Under the pieces are notes generated by a model. It saw nothing but the letters and a program-made list of their open reading frames with translations, was not told the DNA's origin and ran no database searches. The translations under genes and the position numbers were made by a program. From Pseudoalteromonas amylolytica (GTDB lineage Bacteria; Pseudomonadota; Gammaproteobacteria; Enterobacterales; Alteromonadaceae), in assembly GCF_001854605.1 (NCBI RefSeq), contig NZ_MKJU01000028.1, positions 1,727 to 65,726 of the forward strand: 64,000 nucleotides of DNA, read 5' to 3'. How positions within the stretch are numbered: the first letter of the stretch is position 1; every line of letters starts with the position of its first letter. Of the stretch, positions 56,819-64,000 are shown piece after piece.

Positions 56819-58468
56819 TTAATGTTCAAGTGATCTAAATTTTTCACGCAAGTGGTTGCGAATACCAATTGCTGTGATGTTTAGGGCGATGATCACCGTC
56901 ACTAACAAAAATGCTGTTGCATATACTAACGGTCGTGCGGCTTCGACATTCGGACTTTGGAAACCTACATCATAAATATGGAAGCCTAAGTGCATAAACT
57001 TACGATCTAAATGAATATATGGGAAGTTTCCATCCAACGGCAGTGTCGGTGCCATTTTCACAACCCCTACCAACATCAGTGGTGCGACTTCACCCGCAGC
57101 CCGCGCAACGGCCAAAATCAGTCCGGTCATAATCGCAGGGCTTGCCATTGGCACGACGATACGCCATAGTGTTTCAGCCTTAGTAGCACCGAGTGCTAGT
57201 GAACCATGACGCACCGTACTTGGAATGCGCGATAAGCCTTCTTCGGTTGAAACAATAACCACAGGCAAGGTCAAAATAGCTAATGTTAATGCAGACCAAA
57301 TTACCCCAGGTGTACCAAACACAGGGCTAGGTGCGGCTTCTGGATAAAATAGTTGGTCAATTGAGCCTCCTAACATGTAGACGAAAAAGCCCAGACCAAA
57401 TACACCGTATACAATCGAAGGAACACCAGCCAAATTGATTACCGCGATGCGGATCATTTTTGTCACCGCATTTTTTGCGGCATATTCGTGTAAGTAGATT
57501 GCAGCTACCACTCCAAATGGCGTCACGATCACAGCCATCAACATAACCATAAATACCGTACCAAATATCGCTGGGAACACCCCACCTTCGGTATTAGCTT
57601 CACGCGGGTCATCGCTGATGAATTTTCCAATTTGTGAAATATAGTGACCAACCTTGGCAAAATAACTCATATTATTCGGGAACCAAACATCAAGCACTTG
57701 ATATAAAGGTAAGGTAACGAGTTCACCACGCATGTCTCGAACAATTACCTGATCACGTTTCGCCTGCTTGCGTAATTCAAATAAACGTTCTTCTAATACC
57801 TTATACTCTTCACGTAACTGTGCTCGACGTGTCTGTAGTTCAGCCATTCGTTCATCAGTTAACGCATTATCAAGAACGTAGCCCTTTTCTTTTAAGCGCA
57901 TACGCTCAAGTTCATAGTTAATATGGCCAATATCGCCATTTTGTAGATCTAGCGCTTCGTCATTGAGCTCTACTGCGCGCTCAACAAACTCATACAAGCG
58001 CTCAATGGCATTGTTTTCAACCACTTTGCCATCTTCAATCACCTGTTCTACATAACCATAGAAGTTACCATTTTTGCTACGCTCAAATACCGCGAGATTT
58101 GCAGGTGTTGATTGCTGCTGTATATCCGTTGAAAGCACCCAACGGAAATCCAACTCAACGTATTCACGGTTACCCGTTTTAATCAACAAGCGTTCGATAA
58201 ACTCTTGGTCGTAAGCTGATAAATCATAACCTGCTGCCTCTAGTCGAGATTTAGGCACTTGCTCACGATCGTAAATCTCACCTATGACGACTTGTTTCGC
58301 AACAGAGCCATCTAAATGCATCTCTACAACCTGAGATGGCCAGAAAAAGCTTAAACCTTTCCAAGCTATCATTGCCAATAGGCCGAGCACCGAAATCAAG
58401 CTAATACTTACTGCACCACCTGTCATCCAGATCCACGGAGACCCTGACTTAAACCACTGTTTTACCAT
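56819..58468 (-). CDS. pstA: Phosphate ABC transporter permease PstA, long form
   Basis: A 549-residue permease, nearly twice the size of E. coli PstA (296). The standard binding-protein-dependent transport domain occupies about residues 290-549, with the EAA-type loop in LALGATKAETLWRIVVPMAS. The N-terminal 290 residues hold one membrane helix (about 15-40) and a long, charged, coiled-coil-rich region (about 150-245) probably facing the periplasm. This extended form occurs in other Alteromonadales and Vibrio-type pst operons. The role of the extension is unknown. Confidence 0.92.
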   Translation of the reverse strand: MVKQWFKSGSPWIWMTGGAVSISLISVLGLLAMIAWKGLSFFWPSQVVEMHLDGSVAKQVVIGEIYDREQVPKSRLEAAGYDLSAYDQEFIERLLIKTGNREYVELDFRWVLSTDIQQQSTPANLAVFERSKNGNFYGYVEQVIEDGKVVENNAIERLYEFVERAVELNDEALDLQNGDIGHINYELERMRLKEKGYVLDNALTDERMAELQTRRAQLREEYKVLEERLFELRKQAKRDQVIVRDMRGELVTLPLYQVLDVWFPNNMSYFAKVGHYISQIGKFISDDPREANTEGGVFPAIFGTVFMVMLMAVIVTPFGVVAAIYLHEYAAKNAVTKMIRIAVINLAGVPSIVYGVFGLGFFVYMLGGSIDQLFYPEAAPSPVFGTPGVIWSALTLAILTLPVVIVSTEEGLSRIPSTVRHGSLALGATKAETLWRIVVPMASPAIMTGLILAVARAAGEVAPLMLVGVVKMAPTLPLDGNFPYIHLDRKFMHLGFHIYDVGFQSPNVEAARPLVYATAFLLVTVIIALNITAIGIRNHLREKFRSLEH

Positions 58469-58485
58469 GTCATGAACTCCAACTA

Positions 58486-60720
58486 TTACATCGAGCTATA
58501 TTTTTCACGAAGCTGCTGACGGACAAACTCAGCAACCGTGTTAAATACAAAGGTGAAAATAAATAATACAAATGCCGCAAGGAACAGAATACGATAGTGT
58601 GAACTGCCAACTTCTGACTCAGGCATTTCAACCGCGATATTCGCAGCCAACGTACGCATTCCTTGGAAAATACTCCAATCCATAATTGGCGTATTACCGG
58701 TGGCCATCAATACGATCATGGTCTCGCCCACCGCACGTCCTAACCCCATCATAACCGCAGAGAAAATGCCTGGACTTGCTGTTAGTAGTACCACTCTAAC
58801 CAGTGTCTGCCATTGAGTTGCACCAAGCGCTAACGAACCATTTGATAAGTGTTTAGGGACACTGAAAACAGCGTCTTCAGCGATAGAGAAAATAGTCGGT
58901 ATTACGGCAAAACCCATCGCGATACCAACCACCAATGAGTTTCGTTGGTCAAAGGTTAGGCCCAATTCATTGGTCAAATATTGACGCACATTACCATCGA
59001 ACATCCAATCTTCTACGCTGCCGCTAATTGCAAACGACACCCAGCCGACAATTAACACCACTGGGATCAGCAGGATTGAGTGCCAGCCTTCCGGTATAAC
59101 ATGTTGAATCTTTTCTGGTAACTTAGTCCACAAGAAGGCCGTGCCTATCATTGCCGCAGGTAGCAACAGTAACAAGGCGACAATAGCAGGGAGATGAGTT
59201 TCTATCAGCGGAGCCAACCAAAGGCCAGCTAAAAATCCGAGAATTACGGTTGGCAACGCTTCCATTATCTCTACCGTAGGCTTTACCACGCGACGCAGCT
59301 CACTAGACATAAAGTAGGCTGTATATACGGCCGCTGAAAGCGCAATAGGTACAGCAAATAACATGGCATACATGGCCGCTTTAATCGTACCAAAAGAAAT
59401 TGGCACTAAAGAAAACTTCGATTCAAAATCGTCTGATGCTGATGTTGATTGCCAAATATAATCTGGCTCTGGGTAGCCTTCGTACCAAACTTCTTGCCAC
59501 AATGCCGACCAAGTAACTTCAGGGTGCTCGTTATGTACATCAAACACTGACAGTTTGTCATCTGCAACGATCAGCACCGCATTGGAGCGTGGAGAAACGG
59601 CAAATGATTTAATTGCCCCTTCACTGACCTTACCCTGCCATAAATGTGCTTCACTGGTGGTGTAATAAAGGCCTAAGTCACCGCTGTTGTTTGTCGTAAA
59701 GAATGTGCGTCGGTAATACTCGCTGTAGATATCAACATCACTATTTTTGCTGGTTTCAAATGCTCTGATTTTTTGAAATTTACGTCCTGTATCAGAGTTC
59801 ACTTCAAACCATTGTGACACCTCACCGTTGTCATTTGCTAACATAAGAGAGTTAGCACCCGCTAACAGAGATGTACCTACTAAATTAGCATTCTCTTCAT
59901 TTGCTGCCAAAACTTGTATTTGTTCAACATCGCTTGGGTAACGAGTATCAAAAATATAGACTTGATTGGCTGAACGAACGAAAGTACGAGTTGTATCAGG
60001 GGTGATCAATAACTCATCTATACGGCCATCAATTTCTAACTCAGTACGCTCAACCACCCACTCGACTTCACCACTAAACATATTTTCTTCTGCCACGAAT
60101 GAGGCAAAGATAAGGCGTTTATCTGCAGTGAGTGCAATCACAGCGGTTTTATCTTCATAATGGCTAAAAGCAAAACGTTTAATTGCTTTTTCCTGCTCAT
60201 CAACAAGCAATTGTTTGCCATCTAGAGGGTAGCTTAAGCGTGGTGAAATCACGCGTTCGTTACCAGGAAAAGTAACTAAAAACGAAGGTTTTACTAACTG
60301 AACCTGACCATTGTCCAGTCCATAAGCATACTGGCCTAAAAAAGGGGCACTTTTTGCTGCACTGGTTACTTGTCCATCTAAATTTACGGATAAGCGCTCA
60401 ATTAACCCGCCCGCTTGCTGTCCCTTTACCTGATAAAAGTCGACATGTCCTGTACGACTAAGCAAGTACGCAATCTCAGTTTGCTCCTCAATACCAATGC
60501 CCACATATTGTTGTGCGCTACTCAACGTCACATCAACACGCTTCTCTACTTTTGCGGACTCAAATATAGGCTGAACAACATAGAGTAAATAGAAGAAGAT
60601 CAGCAACAATGCGATCAATACCATCACTCCACCAGCTGATATACCAAACTGTGCAAACCGATCTTTGAATAGACGGCTTCTATCCGTTCTAAAAGACGGT
60701 TGCTGCGGATTTGAAGACAT
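58486..60720 (-). CDS. pstC: Phosphate ABC transporter permease PstC, long form
   Basis: A 744-residue permease; E. coli PstC has 319. A membrane helix (about 28-52) is followed by a roughly 380-residue beta-rich, probably periplasmic domain (to about 425), then the permease domain with its EAA-type loop SLALGATQWQTLVRVVLLTAS. It starts at the ATG at 60720, with AAGGGTG upstream; a TTG one codon earlier is in frame. It is first in the operon pstC-pstA-pstB-phoU. No pstS gene is adjacent, so the phosphate-binding protein is encoded elsewhere. Confidence 0.92.
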   Translation of the reverse strand: MSSNPQQPSFRTDRSRLFKDRFAQFGISAGGVMVLIALLLIFFYLLYVVQPIFESAKVEKRVDVTLSSAQQYVGIGIEEQTEIAYLLSRTGHVDFYQVKGQQAGGLIERLSVNLDGQVTSAAKSAPFLGQYAYGLDNGQVQLVKPSFLVTFPGNERVISPRLSYPLDGKQLLVDEQEKAIKRFAFSHYEDKTAVIALTADKRLIFASFVAEENMFSGEVEWVVERTELEIDGRIDELLITPDTTRTFVRSANQVYIFDTRYPSDVEQIQVLAANEENANLVGTSLLAGANSLMLANDNGEVSQWFEVNSDTGRKFQKIRAFETSKNSDVDIYSEYYRRTFFTTNNSGDLGLYYTTSEAHLWQGKVSEGAIKSFAVSPRSNAVLIVADDKLSVFDVHNEHPEVTWSALWQEVWYEGYPEPDYIWQSTSASDDFESKFSLVPISFGTIKAAMYAMLFAVPIALSAAVYTAYFMSSELRRVVKPTVEIMEALPTVILGFLAGLWLAPLIETHLPAIVALLLLLPAAMIGTAFLWTKLPEKIQHVIPEGWHSILLIPVVLIVGWVSFAISGSVEDWMFDGNVRQYLTNELGLTFDQRNSLVVGIAMGFAVIPTIFSIAEDAVFSVPKHLSNGSLALGATQWQTLVRVVLLTASPGIFSAVMMGLGRAVGETMIVLMATGNTPIMDWSIFQGMRTLAANIAVEMPESEVGSSHYRILFLAAFVLFIFTFVFNTVAEFVRQQLREKYSSM

Positions 60721-60723
60721 CAA

Positions 60724-61040
60724 AACACCCTTTCATTTTAAAGTTGGCGGGCATTATATTTCATCAAGATGACAGTTATGTTACACCGTGCTCAGTGGAA
60801 TATTATAATATCGGGTACAATTTGTGACTAAATTATTGCTAACATAGCATAAAAGGGATTGTTTTCATTTCTTTACAAACCAAAGGGGAATTGGATTGGA
60901 CATCATAAATTGGTGAACTAATCTTAGAACGCGGAATCTACCATTGAGGCTATGTATAAGGATCATCCCTCACATATCGAAGCCGCTTTTTTCCACCGCT
61001 ATGTAGTTATTCATGGCAAAAATAATAAGAGACACGCATT
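60724..61040. other. 317-base divergent intergenic region between pstC and gcvR
   Basis: The left 65 bases hold the Pho-box promoter of the pst operon. The rest should contain the gcvR promoter, but no hexamer pair stands out. No RNA gene or repeat is visible. Confidence 0.6.
60753..60786 (-). promoter_or_regulatory. Pho-box promoter of the pst operon
   Basis: On the minus strand GTGTAACATAACTGTCAT (60769-60786) matches the 18-base PhoB box CTGTCATAWAWCTGTCAY at about 14-15 positions, with the second half-site perfect. A consensus TATAAT (60753-60758) follows after exactly 10 bases, the spacing in which PhoB replaces the -35 element. It fires towards pstC, whose start lies about 33 bases further on. 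Strong evidence for PhoB control. Confidence 0.88.
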
Positions 61041-61547
61041 ATGAAGCAGTTAGTTTTAACAATAATTGGAAAAGACCGACCTGGTCTAGTTGAAGAAATA
61101 TCTTCAGCCGTGCTTGCACATCACGGCAACTGGCTCACCAGTAATCTCAGCCACTTGGCAGGACAATTTGCAGGGATAGTTCAAGTTGAAGTTGCCGAAG
61201 AACACTTACAAGAACTTCGTGATGGTTTGGCAGCTTTGCCAGGACTAGACGTAAGAATGGAAAGCGGTGATGTAATACGAGAGCAAGAATTACCTGAAAC
61301 CATTAATTTAGTGATCACAGGCAATGACCGTCCGGGCATTGTACAGGAACTCGCGACAGTTATCCGCCATAAAGGCGCCAACATTACGCATTTAAACTCA
61401 AGGCAACAAAGTGCGCCTAACTGGGGCGTACCAATATTCAGTGCCTTTGCAACCGTAACGCTACCTATTGGCATGAATAAAGACACTGTAATTGATGCAC
61501 TAGAGTCAATAACTAGTGACCTCATTGTCGATATAGAAACAGAGTAA
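61041..61547 (+). CDS. gcvR: ACT-domain protein, glycine cleavage repressor GcvR type
   Basis: A 168-residue protein made of two ACT domains, beginning with the typical QLVLTIIGKDRPGLVEEISS and repeating with NLVITGNDRPGIVQELATVI. In E. coli GcvR binds GcvA and blocks activation of the glycine-cleavage operon when glycine is low. No DNA-binding domain is present, which fits an accessory protein. It stands alone between two Pho-regulated operons; a functional link to phosphate is not suggested by the sequence. Confidence 0.87.
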   Translation: MKQLVLTIIGKDRPGLVEEISSAVLAHHGNWLTSNLSHLAGQFAGIVQVEVAEEHLQELRDGLAALPGLDVRMESGDVIREQELPETINLVITGNDRPGIVQELATVIRHKGANITHLNSRQQSAPNWGVPIFSAFATVTLPIGMNKDTVIDALESITSDLIVDIETE

Positions 61548-61599
61548 CTCCTCTCATTATACTAACAAGCGTATTGATTTTATTGCCACGAACAGATCG

Positions 61600-61635
61600 T
61601 ATGACAAGTTGTCGTTTTAGAAGACACTTGTCATA
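61600..61635. repeat. Inverted repeat overlapping the ppk Pho box
   Basis: TATGACAAGT (61600-61609) and ACTTGTCATA (61626-61635) form a perfect 10-bp inverted repeat. The right arm contains the first half-site of the ppk Pho box, so the left arm offers an inverted extra PhoB half-site. It could alternatively be a hairpin at the end of the gcvR transcript. Confidence 0.6.
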
Positions 61636-61661
61636 CCGCCGTCACATTATGGACCTATATT
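61628..61661 (+). promoter_or_regulatory. Pho-box-like promoter of ppk-ppx
   Basis: TTGTCATACCGCCGTCAC (61628-61645) matches the PhoB box at about 13-14 of 18 positions, with GTCA cores in both half-sites 11 bases apart. TATATT (61656-61661) follows after exactly 10 bases, the same geometry as the pst promoter. It predicts a short leader before ppk. Confidence 0.75.
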
Positions 61662-61691
61662 TGACGCAGCTAATTTGTCGTGGATATCAAC

Positions 61692-63779
61692 ATGCAGGCT
61701 CTACCTTCTCAACCGAAAACTGTTAGTTATTTTGCAAAAGAATTAAGTTGGCTATCATTTAACGAACGCGTATTACAAGAAGCTAAAGATAGTAGCAACC
61801 CAATCATAGAGCGGATACGCTTTTTAGGGATTTTTTCAAACAATCTCGACGAGTTTTTTCAAGTACGTGTTGCTGACGTAAAGCGTCGCGTTCTACTTAA
61901 CAACTTACCCAATACTAACTTTGATGAAGATGAAGTGTTGCTTAGCCAAATAAACCAAAAAGTACTTCAGCTTGGTAAAAAGTTTACTCATATTCACCAG
62001 CAGATTTTGAGTGACCTCGAGAAATATCACATCCACTTAAGTCGGCCTCAAGAACTATCTGAGTTTCATCAAACTTGGCTCAAGCGTTATTTTGAAGATC
62101 AGGTTTTACCCAATATGTCACCCATGTTGCTGACAGAAAACAAAGACTATTCGGACAACATGAACGACACGATGACCTATCTGTTTGTGCACATGAATGG
62201 TGAGAAGCAACATTATGCCCTACTAGAAGTGCCCACCGACCGACTGGCACGATTTGTACAGCTTCCACCTGAACGCTCACGACGCCAAAAGCACATCGTG
62301 ATGTTGGATGACATCGTGCAGTTCTTTTTGCGCGATGTCTTTAACAGCTTCTTTCATTTCGACAGTATTGAAGGCTACGCCATTAAGCTGACCAGAGATG
62401 CCGAATACAATCTTGACGATGAAATAGAAGAAGGACTGCTAGACAAAATGTCAAAAGGCCTGAAACAAAGGCTATATGCCGAGCCGGTCAGGTTGGTATA
62501 CGATGAGTCAATGCCAGAAGAAATGCTCAAAGTGATGAAAAAGCGCCTAGGTGTTACCCATCAGGATGCGCTTATCCCAGGAGGGCGTTATCGCAACTTT
62601 AGAGACTTCATTGCTTTTCCGAATGTTGGTCGCCGCCACTTAGAAAACAAGCCACTGCCACCATTACAAAGTCAGGCATTTAAGCACCATGAAAGCGTGT
62701 TTTCAGCAATCACTGAGCAAGATATCTTGCTCTATTACCCCTACCACACTTTCAATCATTTGCTGGAGTATGTTCGCCAAGCAGCTTTTGACCCTCATGT
62801 TACTCAAATTAAGGTCAATATATATCGTGTTGCAAGCAACTCCAGAATGGTCGCTTCGCTTATCAATGCCGCAAAAAATGGCAAACACGTCACGGTCATG
62901 GTCGAGTTAAAAGCCCGCTTTGACGAGCAGAATAATATCGAGTGGGCTAAACGTTTAAGTGAAGCAGGGATCAAGGTAATGGTCGGGATCCCCGCGCTCA
63001 AGGTGCACAGTAAACTGTGTGTGATCCATCGTCGCGAAAAGGGAAAAATTGTCAAATATGCGCACATAGGTACGGGCAATTTCCACGAAAAAACCGCAAA
63101 AATTTACACTGACTTCAGCCTGTTTACTAAACATCAGGATATTTGTGAAGAATGTGACAGCGTATTTCGTTTTATTGAAAGTAGCTATCGTCCTTTTCAT
63201 TTTGAACACCTAATGATCTCGCCACTGAACGCGCGAGATCGTATTCTTGATTTAATTGACCAAGAAATGAAGCACGCCGAGCAAGGAAAGATTGCTCGAA
63301 TAACCATTAAAATAAATAACTTGGTCGATAAACAACTGGTTGATAAATTGTATTTTGCGGCCCGTCTTGGCGTTAAAGTCAGAATTATTGTACGAGGCAT
63401 GTGCGCTCTGGTACCAGGTTTGCCACGCTTTAGCGAAAACATTAAAGTGATCAGCATCGTTGACCGCTTTTTAGAGCATCCTCGTGTGATGGTATTTGAA
63501 AACTTAGGGCACCCTTTAGTTTTCATTTCTTCTGCTGACTGGATGACTCGCAACCTTGATCATCGTGTTGAGGTGGGGGTGCCCATATACAGTGAAGAAT
63601 TGAAACAACTCATCATTGATATCCTTGAGCTACAATTTCGCGATCGCACCAAAGCTCGAATTATCGATGCAGAGCAAAAAAATCAATACGTAAGACGCGG
63701 TAACCGCAAAAAAATCCGCTCACAAATTGCCATATATGACCACCTTAAAAAATGGGAAAGTAACAAGAGTTCACTATGA
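61692..63779 (+). CDS. ppk: Polyphosphate kinase 1
   Basis: A 695-residue enzyme that makes long-chain polyphosphate from ATP. The N-terminal helical domain holds [18 protein letters not shown], followed by the head domain and two phospholipase-D-like catalytic domains. The autophosphorylated His lies in [19 protein letters not shown] (His458), and the second conserved His in DHRVEVGVP. The ATG at 61692 is preferred, with GTGGA upstream; a GTG four codons earlier (61680) is also in frame. Its stop overlaps the ppx start (ATGA). A Pho-box-like promoter lies upstream. Confidence 0.96.
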   Translation: MQALPSQPKTVSYFAKELSWLSFNERVLQEAKDSSNPIIERIRFLGIFSNNLDEFFQVRVADVKRRVLLNNLPNTNFDEDEVLLSQINQKVLQLGKKFTHIHQQILSDLEKYHIHLSRPQELSEFHQTWLKRYFEDQVLPNMSPMLLTENKDYSDNMNDTMTYLFVHMNGEKQHYALLEVPTDRLARFVQLPPERSRRQKHIVMLDDIVQFFLRDVFNSFFHFDSIEGYAIKLTRDAEYNLDDEIEEGLLDKMSKGLKQRLYAEPVRLVYDESMPEEMLKVMKKRLGVTHQDALIPGGRYRNFRDFIAFPNVGRRHLENKPLPPLQSQAFKHHESVFSAITEQDILLYYPYHTFNHLLEYVRQAAFDPHVTQIKVNIYRVASNSRMVASLINAAKNGKHVTVMVELKARFDEQNNIEWAKRLSEAGIKVMVGIPALKVHSKLCVIHRREKGKIVKYAHIGTGNFHEKTAKIYTDFSLFTKHQDICEECDSVFRFIESSYRPFHFEHLMISPLNARDRILDLIDQEMKHAEQGKIARITIKINNLVDKQLVDKLYFAARLGVKVRIIVRGMCALVPGLPRFSENIKVISIVDRFLEHPRVMVFENLGHPLVFISSADWMTRNLDHRVEVGVPIYSEELKQLIIDILELQFRDRTKARIIDAEQKNQYVRRGNRKKIRSQIAIYDHLKKWESNKSSL

Positions 63780-64000
63780 CAGAATACCCCTCTATTGCGG
63801 CCGTAGACTTAGGCTCAAACAGCTTTCATTTATTGGTTGCAAGAGAAGTTGATGGTAGCTTTCAGGTGCTTCATAAAGAAAAGCAACGCGTTAATCTAGC
63901 GGCAGGGCTTAATGCCGATATGACGCTCAGTGTGGCAGCCATGGAAAGAGCATTGGCGGTACTGAAACAGTTTGCCGCCACGTTACAAAATTTTCCCCAT
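63776..64000 (+). CDS. ppx: Exopolyphosphatase, 5' end only
   Basis: The first 75 codons of an ASKHA-fold phosphatase, cut by the right edge. The N-terminal phosphate-1 loop is present in [17 protein letters not shown]. Ppx removes terminal phosphates from polyphosphate made by the upstream Ppk. The ATG overlaps the ppk stop by the ATGA arrangement. GppA shares this start motif, but the position directly after ppk favours Ppx. Confidence 0.9.
   Translation, partial: MTEYPSIAAVDLGSNSFHLLVAREVDGSFQVLHKEKQRVNLAAGLNADMTLSVAAMERALAVLKQFAATLQNFPH

Overview
The window reads as chromosomal DNA of a marine gammaproteobacterium of the Alteromonadales, most likely Pseudoalteromonas or a close relative. 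The evidence is the AT-leaning base composition, enteric-like gene orders (ompR-envZ next to greB-tex; bioH facing comF/gntX with nfuA nearby; queA-tgt-yajC-secD-secF), an aa3-type cox cluster whose subunit II carries a fused cytochrome c domain, unusually long PstA and PstC, and a LasA/pseudoalterin-like M23 protease. The genus is an inference; no 16S sequence lies inside the window. I see no tRNA gene, insertion sequence, prophage, CRISPR array or island boundary: this is mostly well-packed core genome.

Layout. 1-300: minus-strand rRNA operon control region (P1, P2, boxA-like leader) whose 16S gene lies beyond the left edge. 424-3991: an HBM-type chemoreceptor, then a glycosyltransferase overlapping a PAP2 phosphatase. 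4092-9553: rraA, then a partial histidine-utilisation locus (hutG, hutI, hutC with its operator) interrupted by a catalytically degenerate GGDEF-EAL membrane protein. 9597-15511: a YeeZ-like SDR, envZ/ompR, greB, tex. 15522-16764: a SprA-like putative metalloprotease and a small protein with a FlgK-like tail. 16866-24152: bioH, comF/gntX, an M14 carboxypeptidase, nfuA behind a near-consensus IscR box, a MATE exporter and a polysaccharide deacetylase. 24157-32628: a compact minus-strand chemosensory operon (STAS, cheY, cheA, cheW, triple-PAS MCP, cheR, cheD, cheB).

32768-40886: the cytochrome c oxidase operon coxB-coxA-ctaG-coxC followed by the assembly genes SURF1, a CxxxC protein, ctaA, ctaB and SCO, with an oppositely oriented DUF2909 gene that overlaps the end of coxC. 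41513-43259: the M23 protease and a lipoprotein. 43323-48911: secF, secD, yajC, tgt and queA. 49162-52979: a pseudo-REC/REC/PAS/GGDEF/EAL protein, a 65-residue membrane protein and oxyR. 53117-64000: a phosphate locus with low-affinity Pit and its DUF47 partner, then phoU, pstB, pstA and pstC behind a textbook Pho-box promoter, gcvR, and ppk-ppx behind a second Pho-box-like promoter.

How it fits together. The right end couples phosphate import to polyphosphate synthesis and breakdown through two PhoB-type promoters that share the same geometry (18-base box, 10-base gap, -10 hexamer). The chemosensory operon is self-contained: its receptor ends in a CheR-tethering pentapeptide and CheR, CheD and CheB follow directly. 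The cox cluster holds core subunits II, I and III plus copper- and haem-insertion factors. The most checkable new observations are the regulatory sites (IscR box, HutC palindrome, two Pho boxes, a switchable tgt leader), the degenerate signalling domains of two c-di-GMP-family proteins, and the overprinted tail of the DUF2909 protein. I did not find convincing evidence for a wholly new multi-gene system.
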